From: Phoronis pallida
Taxonomy: Eukaryota; Phoronida; Phoronidae
NCBI GenBank assembly: GCA_028565715.1
Contig: JAOXYC010165549.1
Span: 1-13,402, forward strand
Length of the DNA: 13,402 nt
Reading direction: 5' to 3'
The notes beneath the pieces were generated by a model, which ran no database searches, was not told the origin of the DNA, and saw only the letters and a program-made list of their open reading frames with translations. How positions within the stretch are numbered: the stretch's first letter is position 1; each line of letters starts with the position of its first letter. The position numbers and the translations under genes were made by a program. This document shows, piece by piece, positions 9,901-13,402 of this stretch.

Positions 9901-12646
9901 ACAAGCTCAAGGCATAGGTGTGTCACTGGCAGACTCCTCAACGTCCAAGCCAGGACAGAGGTAAGCACTAGTTTCCAACCTCCCACGTAACCTTAAACTG
10001 TTAATCTTTTTTCTCCCATGAAGCAACTGTTCAACCATTTAAATTGCAACAATGTGAAAATTAAGTTAACGTTGCAAACACGTCTTTGTCCTTTGACTAG
10101 GGTTTACGCAATACTAGTCAAGGGACACAGACGTGTTTGCGACGTTGGGAAAATTAACCGGCGAGTCCAGTGATTAGATTTATAACTTTACTCAAGTTTA
10201 CATCTTACATTTTGTAGACAAAGTGTGTGGGATGACCCTGACCATCATGTCAATAGTAAATTTGCCGGCTCATATACCCAGGACGCCGCCATTCAGGACA
10301 TGATTGAACATGCTCATAACATTTCCTACTGGGTAACTGCGGAGTTACTGACATGTAGTTCATCAAAGGTAATGATTGGATTTCTGGGCTTAATATTTAC
10401 TGAAATTGTTAATATTTATATGTTAATAAAATAAATTATTTATTTTATTTATTTATTTGATAAATCTTTATTCTGGGTGGCCCCTTCAGAGCCAGGCACT
10501 GGTCTCCCAGGGACCCAGCATTTTATATATTATGATTTGAGACAGGATATCGTTATTTCACAGTCAGTGAACAAATTTAAAAATAAGTTGGACATTTATC
10601 TCCATAAAGAGAAGTATCTCTTGTGAACTGCTCATTCTGCTGTATCACATAAACTCAATTGTTTTCTTATTTAAAATGAGCTGATAGGACTTAGTCCTTA
10701 TTCCAGAAAACATGGTAATATGGTAATAATAAAAACAAATCTAAACTTGAAAAAAGGTAAAAGTTACTTCTGGGCGCTGGTCACTTCAAGACAACATTTA
10801 ATGTTACTTTGCAATATGGATATCATGATTTTGACAGTTAAAGATGGTATTGATCTAATTCAAAGGCATCTATATTTTCAGAGTCAGCTAGCATTGGTAT
10901 CCAAGTTCTTGCATACTGCTAAGACATGTATGAATATGCGTAACTTTGCTACTGGTGTCGCTATATTAGAAGGACTAGAGAACGTCTTTGTTCGCTCGCT
11001 TCCTGTGAGTATATTCATTGTATTTCATTAAGTGTGGAGAGCATTTGACAGTTGGTAATTTGAGTAATGATGGTTGTTAGAAATTTTATGTTGCTAAAAG
11101 ACTTTGACAAGCTTGTTGTCTGGGTGGTGTTTTATTCTTCAAGACTTAAAGCGATTGTTTTTGGTCATATCAAGATAACCTCATAACGTTTTGTGTTGCC
11201 TCATTTCTAGTTTCATCTTTTGATAATTAACAGTTCATTCTCATGAATATTTCAATTTCTTGAGATGTACAGAAGTGTTAATTGTCTATGAATTATAATT
11301 TTATGATAGGCTTGGAGACAATTACCATCAAAGAGTGTAGCTATAATGGAAGAGCTGACAAGCACCAAGGTATGTTCTTTCTTGTTTAAAATGGAATGAT
11401 TAAACTCGTACATCGCTACTTAAAAATTATTATCCTCACCAACGGGAGACAGTATCTTTAAACATTATTTTCATTTCATCAATTATCACATGTAGGTGAT
11501 TTACATTGGCGTGCACCGGCAGGAGATTTTCTTTCAAACAGGTACTGTTGAATTTCAATGACCATTCTGCGTTTTTTAAACGGATGAGACACTTCTCATA
11601 TTGTCGAATTTGTGATTTCTCACCAGCTTCAAGGTGGTAAATAAGTTCTCCCAAACTCATTAAGATAAAAACAACAACAATGTGTCTCATCCATCTAAAA
11701 AACGCAGAATGGTCATTGAAATTCAACAGTACCTCTTTTATTGTATCAAATACAGTTTGAATACAACCTCTCGATCAAAGTCCAAGATTCCAAAGTTTAT
11801 TGACTTTGATTATGTAATGTCTTCTATTCCCCCCAGGTGTCTCTCAAGGGTGACAGTAGCTGGCTAGTCACGGGTGACAGCGCGAGAGGTACTACTACCA
11901 TCCCTTCAGTGTTGCTCTTCATGCTTCATGTTCAACAGATTGAGTTAGGTGGATTCACGCTCGCTAACGGCATGTATAAATGGAATAAAATGAGGCGAGT
12001 GACATTGTTTTAGTTAGTTTAGTTTATAGAGTCAAAGAGAATTGCTAGCACAATTAATTGGTGTGTACAAGATTTTAAATGATACATGATATCAACTTAA
12101 AAGTGAAATATTCATCGGGTTTTTCAGTGATATTTAATGTCTTTCTTTTTTGTGTTTTCACGTGTGGAATATGCAAAAACGTTGAATATCCTGCTAAAGA
12201 AATAAAATTCTGTATACACATGAGACTGTTAAGAATTATTGACTCTCTTACCTTTGATGAAATGATGACAAAAAAGATTACTACCCATGTTTAAATCCAA
12301 AGTTAATTTTAATTTTTTAAAAATTCAGATTCATAAGAAAATTGTACAATCATATGATTTTGTATCAAAAATGTGATTTAACTCAAAATGCAAGACGTGA
12401 CTAATTTGCATATCTTATAGGGCTATTGCAAAACTGGTTGACCAGATCCGAGTGTTTAAGAGCGAGCAACATTTCACATTTGAGCCGAACAAGGACCTAC
12501 ATGATCTTTTGAAGATGAGAGTTCATCAGTTTAGCCAGCAGGATCTTCACTCATTGGCGGCTCAACAGCAGAATACAAACTTCTCCAAAATGTCCTCAAG
12601 CAAGTGGAATAAAGCATTGAAAAGTGTCAAAGGAAAATTCAAGTGA
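400..12646 (+). CDS. KNDC1: KNDC1/very-KIND homologue, 3' half, 17 exons (partial at 5' end)
   Basis: Joined exons: 400-903, 1337-1467, 1837-1854, 3344-3476, 3797-3897, 4611-4816, 5510-5620, 5913-6057, 6913-7065, 7990-8148, 9260-9463, 9860-9960, 10218-10368, 10882-11004, 11310-11369, 11837-11994, 12421-12646. They total 2684 nt: 2 nt of a split codon, then 893 codons and a TGA, with all phases compatible. Module order is Ser-rich linker, coiled coil, RasGEF_N/REM, linker, Cdc25-type RasGEF and basic tail. This is the order of vertebrate KNDC1, which carries KIND domains further upstream and is known as a neuronal Ras exchange factor that binds MAP2 and restrains dendrite growth. Short signatures I recall as shared with the vertebrate protein are HPVHF-NS, RNFAT, GGFT-NG and the closing lysine-rich tail. 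The cellular role in this animal is inferred. The main alternative is another REM+RasGEF protein, which fits the tail and the coiled coil less well. Confidence 0.88.
904..1336 (+). other. Intron 1 (433 bp)
   Basis: Apart from the 42-bp tandem pair at its 5' end, it is AT-rich with no exon, RNA gene or repeat that I recognise. A 66-codon open frame near 1054-1254 has no support from composition or splice sites. Confidence 0.7.
906..989 (+). repeat. Two tandem 42-bp units, in frame with the preceding exon
   Basis: Unit 1 is 906-947 and unit 2 is 948-989, with 38 of 42 positions identical. The unit length is a multiple of three and the frame of exon 400-903 stays open through both, giving QYYNVQGPRSPSLS then QYYDVQGPGSPSLS, and on to a stop at 1047-1049. 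In the preferred splicing model the array is the start of an intron. It could be coding in an intron-retained form. Confidence 0.8.
1337..1467 (+). CDS. KNDC1: KNDC1 exon b: linker
   Basis: The acceptor TTATTCCAG ends at 1336 and the donor ATG|GTAAGA starts at 1468. The exon supplies AG to complete the split codon and then 43 codons, ending in phase 0. The peptide begins EDSGNNSTVSRSESRNS and ends with an acidic, helix-prone stretch, VKELEDQM, that may lead into the coiled coil. An alternative AG two bases downstream (after 1338) would change the phase and is disfavoured by the strong phase-1 donor at 904. Confidence 0.8.
1468..1836 (+). other. Intron (369 bp)
   Basis: Very AT-rich sequence with A and T runs. 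Nothing is recognisable except the weak acceptor of the 18-nt microexon at its end. Confidence 0.65.
1837..1854 (+). CDS. KNDC1: Candidate 18-nt microexon (DTTIQN)
   Basis: A CTCAACAG acceptor at 1836 is followed after only 18 nt by a consensus donor, GTAAGT, at 1855. Both neighbouring exons end or start in phase 0, so the six codons (Asp-Thr-Thr-Ile-Gln-Asn) can be included or skipped without changing the frame. The upstream pyrimidine tract is weak, which is typical of regulated microexons. Transcript support is not available here. Confidence 0.6.
1855..3343 (+). other. Longest intron in window (about 1.5 kb)
   Basis: Mostly AT-rich. A compositionally distinct patch at about 2425-2520 (CGAGGCCGTAGGCTG, then two CAATACGG units) looks like part of an interspersed repeat, but no boundaries can be set. 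Open frames here (for example 2749-3069) show no domain and no matching splice phase. No RNA gene is seen. Confidence 0.55.
3344..3476 (+). CDS. KNDC1: KNDC1 exon d: coiled coil, first half
   Basis: The acceptor TTGTTTCCAG ends at 3343 and the donor AAAG|GTATGA starts at 3477. There are 44 codons plus one base, carried into the next exon to make GCC (Ala). The peptide is very rich in Lys, Asp, Glu and Gln, with spaced Ile/Leu (IESKIAEIDQQI, then KYYKKLLENM), a pattern of amphipathic helix or coiled coil. Vertebrate KNDC1 has a similar charged segment with a KFYQKLL-like motif just before the REM module. Confidence 0.88.
3477..3796 (+). other. Intron (320 bp) inside the coiled-coil segment
   Basis: AT-rich, with a run of A at about 3715-3724 and a good pyrimidine tract before the acceptor. 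No element or exon is recognised. Confidence 0.65.
3797..3897 (+). CDS. KNDC1: KNDC1 exon e: coiled coil, second half
   Basis: The acceptor TTATTTTCAG ends at 3796 and the donor GAG|GTAAAT starts at 3898. The 33 codons after the split Ala continue the helix (MLAKVSTQIREMTTKLTFL, then AKRHLE) and end in phase 0. A SINE begins only about 38 bp downstream of the donor. Confidence 0.88.
3935..4223 (+). mobile_element. Composite tRNA-derived SINE, about 290 bp
   Basis: The tRNA-like head at about 3940-4016 has an A box-like TTAGTTTAGTGG at 3950-3961 and a B box-like stretch (AGTTCGGTTTCT). It is followed by a central part with GTCTTTGAGCAAGATACTTT and a distal part with GCATCCTGTCCAGGGGGAGT and AAACCGGGATGGCATC. 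Strings of this type occur in widespread animal SINE superfamilies with conserved central domains (V, Deu, Meta and similar). I cannot say which. Imperfect direct repeats at 3920-3934 and 4224-4238 (13 of 15 identical) may be target-site duplications. Remaining intron sequence to 4610 is plain AT-rich DNA. Confidence 0.75.
4611..4816 (+). CDS. KNDC1: KNDC1 exon f: start of RasGEF_N (REM) module
   Basis: The acceptor TTCGTTACAG ends at 4610 and the donor AA|GTAAAT starts at 4817 (phase 2). The exon begins MLYAEQWG, a segment also present in vertebrate KNDC1 immediately after the coiled coil. It closes with ILHAGTSLGLMAYLFA, the entry strand and helix of a RasGEF N-terminal domain (the usual pattern is 'aGTl..Li..L'). 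REM modules brace the catalytic RasGEF fold. The ATG at 4611 is internal, not a start. Confidence 0.9.
4817..5509 (+). other. Intron (693 bp)
   Basis: No exon or RNA gene is seen. A 12-bp perfect inverted repeat (CCTGTTTACAAA at 5366-5377 with its complement at 5421-5432) encloses 43 bp. It is short enough to be chance or the relic of a small foldback element. Confidence 0.55.
5510..5620 (+). CDS. KNDC1: KNDC1 exon g: RasGEF_N core
   Basis: The acceptor TTTTTTCAG ends at 5509 and the donor TG|GTATGT starts at 5621. The first base completes AAA (Lys) and the last two bases begin TGC (Cys), so the exon is open and phase-matched at both ends. It encodes FVHQFFYCFRYFATPRQLFD, the hallmark 'F..tyR.F.tp..ll..l' helix of RasGEF_N domains. 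Because it has no ATG it is easily missed by ORF callers. Confidence 0.9.
5913..6057 (+). CDS. KNDC1: KNDC1 exon h: RasGEF_N C-terminal helices
   Basis: The acceptor TTGTTTCAG ends at 5912 and the donor AAG|GTATGG starts at 6058 (phase 0). It encodes VLNRAVDLLQVWLEGYFRVD followed by a helix ending in FLQEK. This matches the '..R.l..l..Wl...f.DF' part of the RasGEF_N module, including the conserved Trp. The reading frame runs on for 24 codons past the donor, which explains a longer ORF that should be ignored. Confidence 0.9.
6058..6912 (+). other. Intron (855 bp) with GC-rich inverted-repeat patch
   Basis: Contains the GC-rich inverted repeat described separately (about 6341-6666). Open frames on the minus strand across 6267-6688 have no domain. 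The last 200 bp are AT-rich and end in a good acceptor. Confidence 0.6.
6341..6666. repeat. Degenerate inverted-repeat element, GC-rich ends
   Basis: CCTAGCGAAGCCCCAG near 6344-6359 is the complement, with one mismatch, of CTGGGGCCTCGCTAGG near 6650-6665. Just inside, GGTGTCGC on the left pairs with GCGACACC (6613-6624 area) on the right after an insertion in one arm. Ends are GC-rich while the middle is AT-rich. This looks like an old MITE-like or foldback element. No target-site duplication is seen and the family is unknown. Confidence 0.5.
6913..7065 (+). CDS. KNDC1: KNDC1 exon i: end of REM region / linker
   Basis: The acceptor TTGTTTTTAG ends at 6912 and the donor AAG|GTACGT starts at 7066. 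It has 51 codons in phase 0 at both ends. It begins with a hydrophobic helix (ALSVIPEASILIEVLGTC) and becomes acidic (DPDLELVPEEE). The helix probably closes the REM fold. The acidic part has no recognisable domain. Confidence 0.85.
7066..7989 (+). other. Intron (924 bp)
   Basis: Holds the collapsed SINE-family remnant at 7302-7360. The stretch 7600-7720 is rich in GTTGAAT and GGTGTG words but forms no clear repeat. Nothing else is recognised. Confidence 0.6.
7302..7360. mobile_element. Collapsed remnant of the palindromic SINE family
   Basis: Positions 7302-7335 match the left arm of the element at 9066-9107 except for an 8-9 nt gap. Positions 7336-7360 are the exact reverse complement of 9057-9081 (25 of 25). 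The internal tRNA-like part is missing, so left arm and far end abut. Confidence 0.75.
7990..8148 (+). CDS. KNDC1: KNDC1 exon j: linker between REM and RasGEF
   Basis: The acceptor ATTTTGTAG ends at 7989 and the donor CAG|GTAGTT starts at 8149. It has 53 codons in phase 0 at both ends. The exon is GC-richer than its introns and is marked by codon-like composition rather than by a known motif. It encodes RSVLSLVITAHEAYHRP, a Pro-rich turn, and then LCLRDLNLAPKR. It occupies the position of the variable linker in vertebrate KNDC1. An open frame on the opposite strand is a shadow. Confidence 0.78.
8149..9259 (+). other. Intron (1.1 kb)
   Basis: Contains the palindromic SINE derivative at 9057-9184. 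A GC-richer stretch at 8494-8573 follows an AG and stays open, but its length does not fit the phases of the neighbouring exons. Otherwise AT-rich. Confidence 0.6.
9057..9184 (+). mobile_element. Palindromic SINE derivative (inverted 3' tails around a tRNA-like T arm)
   Basis: The right half (about 9113-9173) aligns with the 3' half of the SINE at 124-220: GGAGACCCGGGCTTCGATTC (a T arm/B box), then GTTCTGATTTTTTTGTG and TCTTTTCAA. The left half (9065-9107) is an inverted version of the same tail, so the outer 35 bp or so form a near-perfect hairpin arm pair with AAATTTTGAAAAG against CTTTTCAAAATTT. The A box and the 5' half of the tRNA head are absent. AGTGATA occurs at both ends, but the remnant at 7302-7360 carries the same bases, so it belongs to the element. 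Confidence 0.78.
9260..9463 (+). CDS. KNDC1: KNDC1 exon k: linker and start of RasGEF catalytic domain
   Basis: The acceptor GATTATTTCAG ends at 9259 and the donor CAG|GTGACT starts at 9464. It has 68 codons in phase 0 at both ends. The first part is Lys/Asn-rich (KPSVLKKKNIASC, then KKQKDAG). The last part, FTLADYTSQTLAEQLTVIEQ, is the opening helix of a Cdc25/RasGEF domain, where the usual pattern is 'ela.qLt.ie...f'. The open frame extends back to an ATG at 9203, but an acceptor 57 nt later fits the phase of the preceding exon, so the earlier stretch is taken as intron. Confidence 0.85.
9464..9859 (+). other. Intron (396 bp)
   Basis: AT-rich, with a small AAGCTTGTCAAGCTT palindrome at about 9507-9521. 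No exon or element is recognised. The pyrimidine tract before the acceptor is good. Confidence 0.6.
9860..9960 (+). CDS. KNDC1: KNDC1 exon l: RasGEF catalytic domain (SCR1 region)
   Basis: The acceptor TTTTTCTACAG ends at 9859 and the donor AG|GTAAGC starts at 9961 (phase 2). It encodes DFFNQCHPVHFMNSQAQG. The HPVHF-NS string is nearly the same as in vertebrate KNDC1, where other RasGEFs have 'f..i.p.El' and a Trp. It is followed by a short Ser-rich loop (SLADSSTSKPGQ). Confidence 0.9.
10068..10146. repeat. 33-bp foldback hairpin in intron
   Basis: The left arm 10068-10100 and right arm 10114-10146 are reverse complements at 30 of 33 positions, separated by a 13-nt loop. The core pairing is GCAAACACGTCT with AGACGTGTTTGC. 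It sits inside the 257-bp intron 9961-10217, 71 bp before the acceptor AG's exon. It may be a small palindromic MITE or an RNA structure. No target-site duplication is obvious. Confidence 0.85.
10218..10368 (+). CDS. KNDC1: KNDC1 exon m: RasGEF catalytic domain, N-terminal helices
   Basis: The acceptor CATTTTGTAG ends at 10217 and the donor AAG|GTAATG starts at 10369. The first base completes AGA, and 50 codons follow. It encodes IQDMIEHAHNISYWVTAELL, matching the RasGEF 'l...i..fN.ls.Wv..eIl' helix that touches the GTPase switch region. In most RasGEFs the position before 'ls' is Asn, and here the order HNISYWV keeps that Asn and the Trp. Confidence 0.92.
10434..10520 (-). repeat. Possible minus-strand retroposon end with A-rich tail
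   Basis: Read on the minus strand, GGGGCCACCCAGAATAAAG is followed by a tail built from AATA/AAATA units down to about 10434. The layout (GC-richer body, AATAAA, A-rich simple tail) is that of a retroposon 3' end or a 5'-truncated transcript copy. The source cannot be identified. Confidence 0.35.
10523..10735 (+). mobile_element. 3' end of a CR1/L2-like non-LTR retrotransposon
   Basis: In the frame of TCA at 10558 the sequence reads SQSVNKFKNKLDIYLHKEK and stops at TGA 10624-10626. 'SVN.FKn.LD.y' just before a stop is the usual C-terminal end of CR1/L2-type reverse-transcriptase ORFs. About 85 bp of 3' UTR follow, ending in two copies of ATGGTAAT (10712-10719 and 10720-10727), like the short tandem tails of these elements. 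The element is heavily 5'-truncated. Confidence 0.65.
10882..11004 (+). CDS. KNDC1: KNDC1 exon n: RasGEF catalytic domain, SCR2
   Basis: The acceptor CTATATTTTCAG ends at 10881 and the donor CCT|GTGAGT starts at 11005. It has 41 codons in phase 0. It encodes VSKFLHTAKTC and then RNFATGVAILEGLENVFVRS. This is the second structurally conserved region of RasGEFs (R..l..fi.iA..c...NF....aIi.gL....v.RL), the best conserved stretch in the window and the clearest single proof of the family. Confidence 0.95.
11005..11309 (+). other. Intron (305 bp)
   Basis: AT-rich. No repeat, exon or RNA gene is recognised. Confidence 0.65.
11310..11369 (+). CDS. KNDC1: KNDC1 exon o: 20-codon RasGEF helix
   Basis: The acceptor TTTATGATAG ends at 11309 and the donor AAG|GTATGT starts at 11370. 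The exon is 60 nt and phase 0. It encodes AWRQLPSKSVAIMEELTSTK, equivalent to the 'tW..lp.k....f.el..l' helix that links SCR2 and SCR3. Vertebrate KNDC1 has a similar AWR-LP-K...VMEEL. It lacks a long open frame, but its identity and phase fit on both sides. Confidence 0.92.
11370..11836 (+). other. Intron (467 bp) dominated by a long inverted repeat
   Basis: The inverted repeat at 11541-11733 takes up two fifths of the intron. A second open frame runs from 11682 into the next exon in the wrong frame and is a shadow. The acceptor tract is CCCCCC. Confidence 0.65.
11541..11733. repeat. 52-bp inverted repeat (foldback) with 89-nt loop
   Basis: The left arm 11541-11592 and right arm 11682-11733 are reverse complements at 50 of 52 positions. 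The inner edges are GTGTCTCATCC and the outer edges GGTACTGTTGAA. High arm identity suggests a young element or maintained structure. It lies 103 bp before the SCR3 exon. It is probably a MITE. No clear target-site duplication is seen. Confidence 0.88.
11837..11994 (+). CDS. KNDC1: KNDC1 exon p: RasGEF SCR3 region, ends at a GC donor
   Basis: The acceptor TTCCCCCCAG ends at 11836. The frame requires the exon to end at 11994 (AAAATGAG) with the intron beginning GCGAGT, a GC-type donor. It encodes TTTIPSVLLFMLHVQQIELG and then GFTLANGMYKWNKM. The usual RasGEF SCR3 pattern 'PflG.yL.Dl...d' is reduced to PSVLLFMLHVQQ, while the following GG...NG...W.K is kept. Vertebrate KNDC1 shows the same type of departure, so this looks like a family trait rather than decay. 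An octamer-like GGGTGACAG occurs twice inside the exon (coding GDS). Confidence 0.88.
11995..12420 (+). other. GC-AG intron (426 bp)
   Basis: Begins GCGAGT and ends TTATAG. AT-rich, with no repeat or extra exon recognised. A 71-codon open frame at 12079-12294 has no support. Confidence 0.7.
12421..12646 (+). CDS. KNDC1: KNDC1 terminal coding exon and stop
   Basis: The acceptor CATATCTTATAG ends at 12420. The first G completes AGG (Arg), then 74 codons run to TGA at 12644-12646. It encodes AIAKLVDQIRVFKSEQHFTF, then a helix (LHDLLKMRVHQFSQQDLHSL) and a basic tail, MSSSKWNKALKSVKGKFK. The first part is the closing helix pair of the RasGEF fold. Tail and spacing resemble the end of vertebrate KNDC1, which supports the stop as authentic. 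Diverged copies of the last coding stretch recur in the 3' UTR. Confidence 0.92.
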
Positions 12647-12747
12647 AGTATTTTTCTGGTGTACCATGATTCAGTCTTATTGGGAAGGTGAGAAGACCGC
12701 TGCTTAAGAAAAACTCGTAGAAGGATCAAGTGATTATGTGTTGAAGT

Positions 12748-12912
12748 AATTTCAAGAAAATGTCGTTAAGCTTATGGAATGTAAGTGTCTCATGAAAGTT
12801 CAAGAAAGTATTTTTGTTGTAAGGTATCTTAGTTCAATTTCAAGAAAATGTTGTGGAGCTTTTGGAAACTAAGTGTCTCAGGAATGTCAAGGAAGTATTC
12901 GTATCTTGGTTC
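12748..12912 (+). repeat. Tandem pair of about 88 and 77 bp in the 3' UTR
   Basis: Both copies begin AATTTCAAGAAAATGT and share AGTGTCTCA, TCAAG-AAGTATT and GTATCTT-GTTC in the same order. The first runs 12748-12835 and the second 12836-12912, with a small deletion. Each copy also resembles the coding end at about 12589-12680. Confidence 0.75.
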
Positions 12913-13210
12913 GCGGTTAAAGAACCTCGACAAGGTATGAAAAGACTGAAACATCAGAAAACTAATAAAAAAGATCAACAGCAATACACAATCTTGATGA
13001 AAATGTCATCAAGAATACAGGATTTTAATGGTAAAGCATGAAAAATTTTCAGTGGAAAATTTTTTAAAGGAACTTCAGGTATATGTTGTCTAGCAAGTTG
13101 AGTAAACCACGTAAAAATGTCAAAAGAAAGTTGTGTCAGGTTAATACTGTCTCTATTCAAGGCATTAAGACAAGTACTCCAAAAGTATTCAATGGATCAG
13201 TTTTTGTCTT

Positions 13211-13216
13211 AATAAA
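13211..13216 (+). promoter_or_regulatory. Poly(A) signal AATAAA
   Basis: Canonical AATAAA in TTAATAAAATTAG, 565 nt after the stop codon, in the expected position for the end of the KNDC1 transcript. Cleavage would be expected about 15-30 nt later. The remaining bases to 13402 are AT-rich with nothing recognisable. Confidence 0.6.
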
Positions 13217-13402
13217 ATTAGTATACTTTGGAGGGCCATAATATATAAAATATGTCAAAATATCTGTAGCTAATTCAGATAGATCTGTCATGATATTTGA
13301 GTTGTGAAACTTCTTTAAAGACTCGCAACAAATGAAATGATAGTTAAAAAAGAGTATGAGTGATTGGCGAGAGTTTATTTATTGTAAAAAGTGTTTGTGT
13401 AT

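Larger units (their letters stand above)
10369..10881 (+). other. Intron (513 bp) filled with retroelement debris
   Basis: It holds an ATTT-rich stretch with a possible minus-strand element (10434-10520) and the 3' end of a LINE (about 10523-10735). No exon is seen before the acceptor at 10881. Confidence 0.65.
12647..13235 (+). other. 3' UTR with degenerate internal repeats
   Basis: Non-coding sequence after the stop. It contains several diverged copies of a unit that includes the last coding codons and the first bases of the UTR: about 12748-12835, 12836-12912, 12990-13070 and 13080-13140. Stops fall in different places in each copy and no copy has a convincing splice acceptor, so I read it as untranslated. 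The downstream limit is estimated from the poly(A) signal. Confidence 0.65.

Noticed and set aside
11532-11546. Recursive splice site (CAG|GTACTG) in the intron 11370-11836
   Set aside because: It has the AG|GT form, but the intron is under 500 bp and the site is the edge of an inverted repeat. It is more likely chance.
12853-13041. A 62-codon small protein downstream of KNDC1
   Set aside because: It starts from a GTG, is made of the degenerate 3' UTR repeat units, and is in a different frame from the coding tail it copies.
1-13402. CRISPR array, prokaryotic operon, phage or toxin system
   Set aside because: No regularly spaced repeats, ribosome binding sites or long bacterial ORFs. Spliced exons with matched phases and SINEs show animal nuclear DNA.

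Overview
The window is animal nuclear DNA. It is AT-rich, has no long uninterrupted genes, and carries one gene cut into many short GT-AG exons on the + strand, with tRNA-derived SINEs and other repeat debris in the introns. The species cannot be named. The repeat content and AT-rich introns suggest a marine invertebrate, perhaps a mollusc or another lophotrochozoan, but that is a guess.

The gene is the 3' half of an invertebrate homologue of KNDC1 (very-KIND / v-KIND, a RasGEF-family protein of neurons in vertebrates). I reconstruct 17 exons from 400 to 12646. They join in one frame with every intron phase matched, giving about 893 residues plus a stop. Order: a serine-rich disordered linker (400-903 and 1337-1467); an 18-nt microexon (1837-1854); a charged coiled coil (3344-3476, 3797-3897); the RasGEF N-terminal/REM module (4611-4816, 5510-5620, 5913-6057, probably 6913-7065); a weakly conserved linker (7990-8148 and the start of 9260-9463); the Cdc25/RasGEF module (end of 9260-9463 to 12421-12646); and a lysine-rich C-terminal tail. 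The KIND domains expected in the 5' half lie upstream of the window. The 3' UTR follows, with an AATAAA signal at 13211.

The introns hold a tRNA-SINE with a perfect 13-bp target-site duplication (124-220), a palindromic relative (9057-9184) and a collapsed remnant of the same family (7302-7360). They also hold a longer composite SINE (3935-4223), the 3' end of a CR1/L2-like LINE (about 10523-10735), two strong foldback repeats (10068-10146 and 11541-11733) and a GC-rich inverted-repeat patch (about 6340-6690).

The most interesting observations are diverged repeats of the terminal coding segment scattered through the 3' UTR, the 18-nt microexon, a GC-AG intron required by the reading frame, an in-frame 42-bp tandem repeat directly behind the first donor site, and a RasGEF module whose third conserved region has lost the usual PFLGxYLxD pattern. 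No bacterial, viral or CRISPR system is present. Similarity statements rest on family knowledge and memory of the vertebrate protein; no alignment was run.
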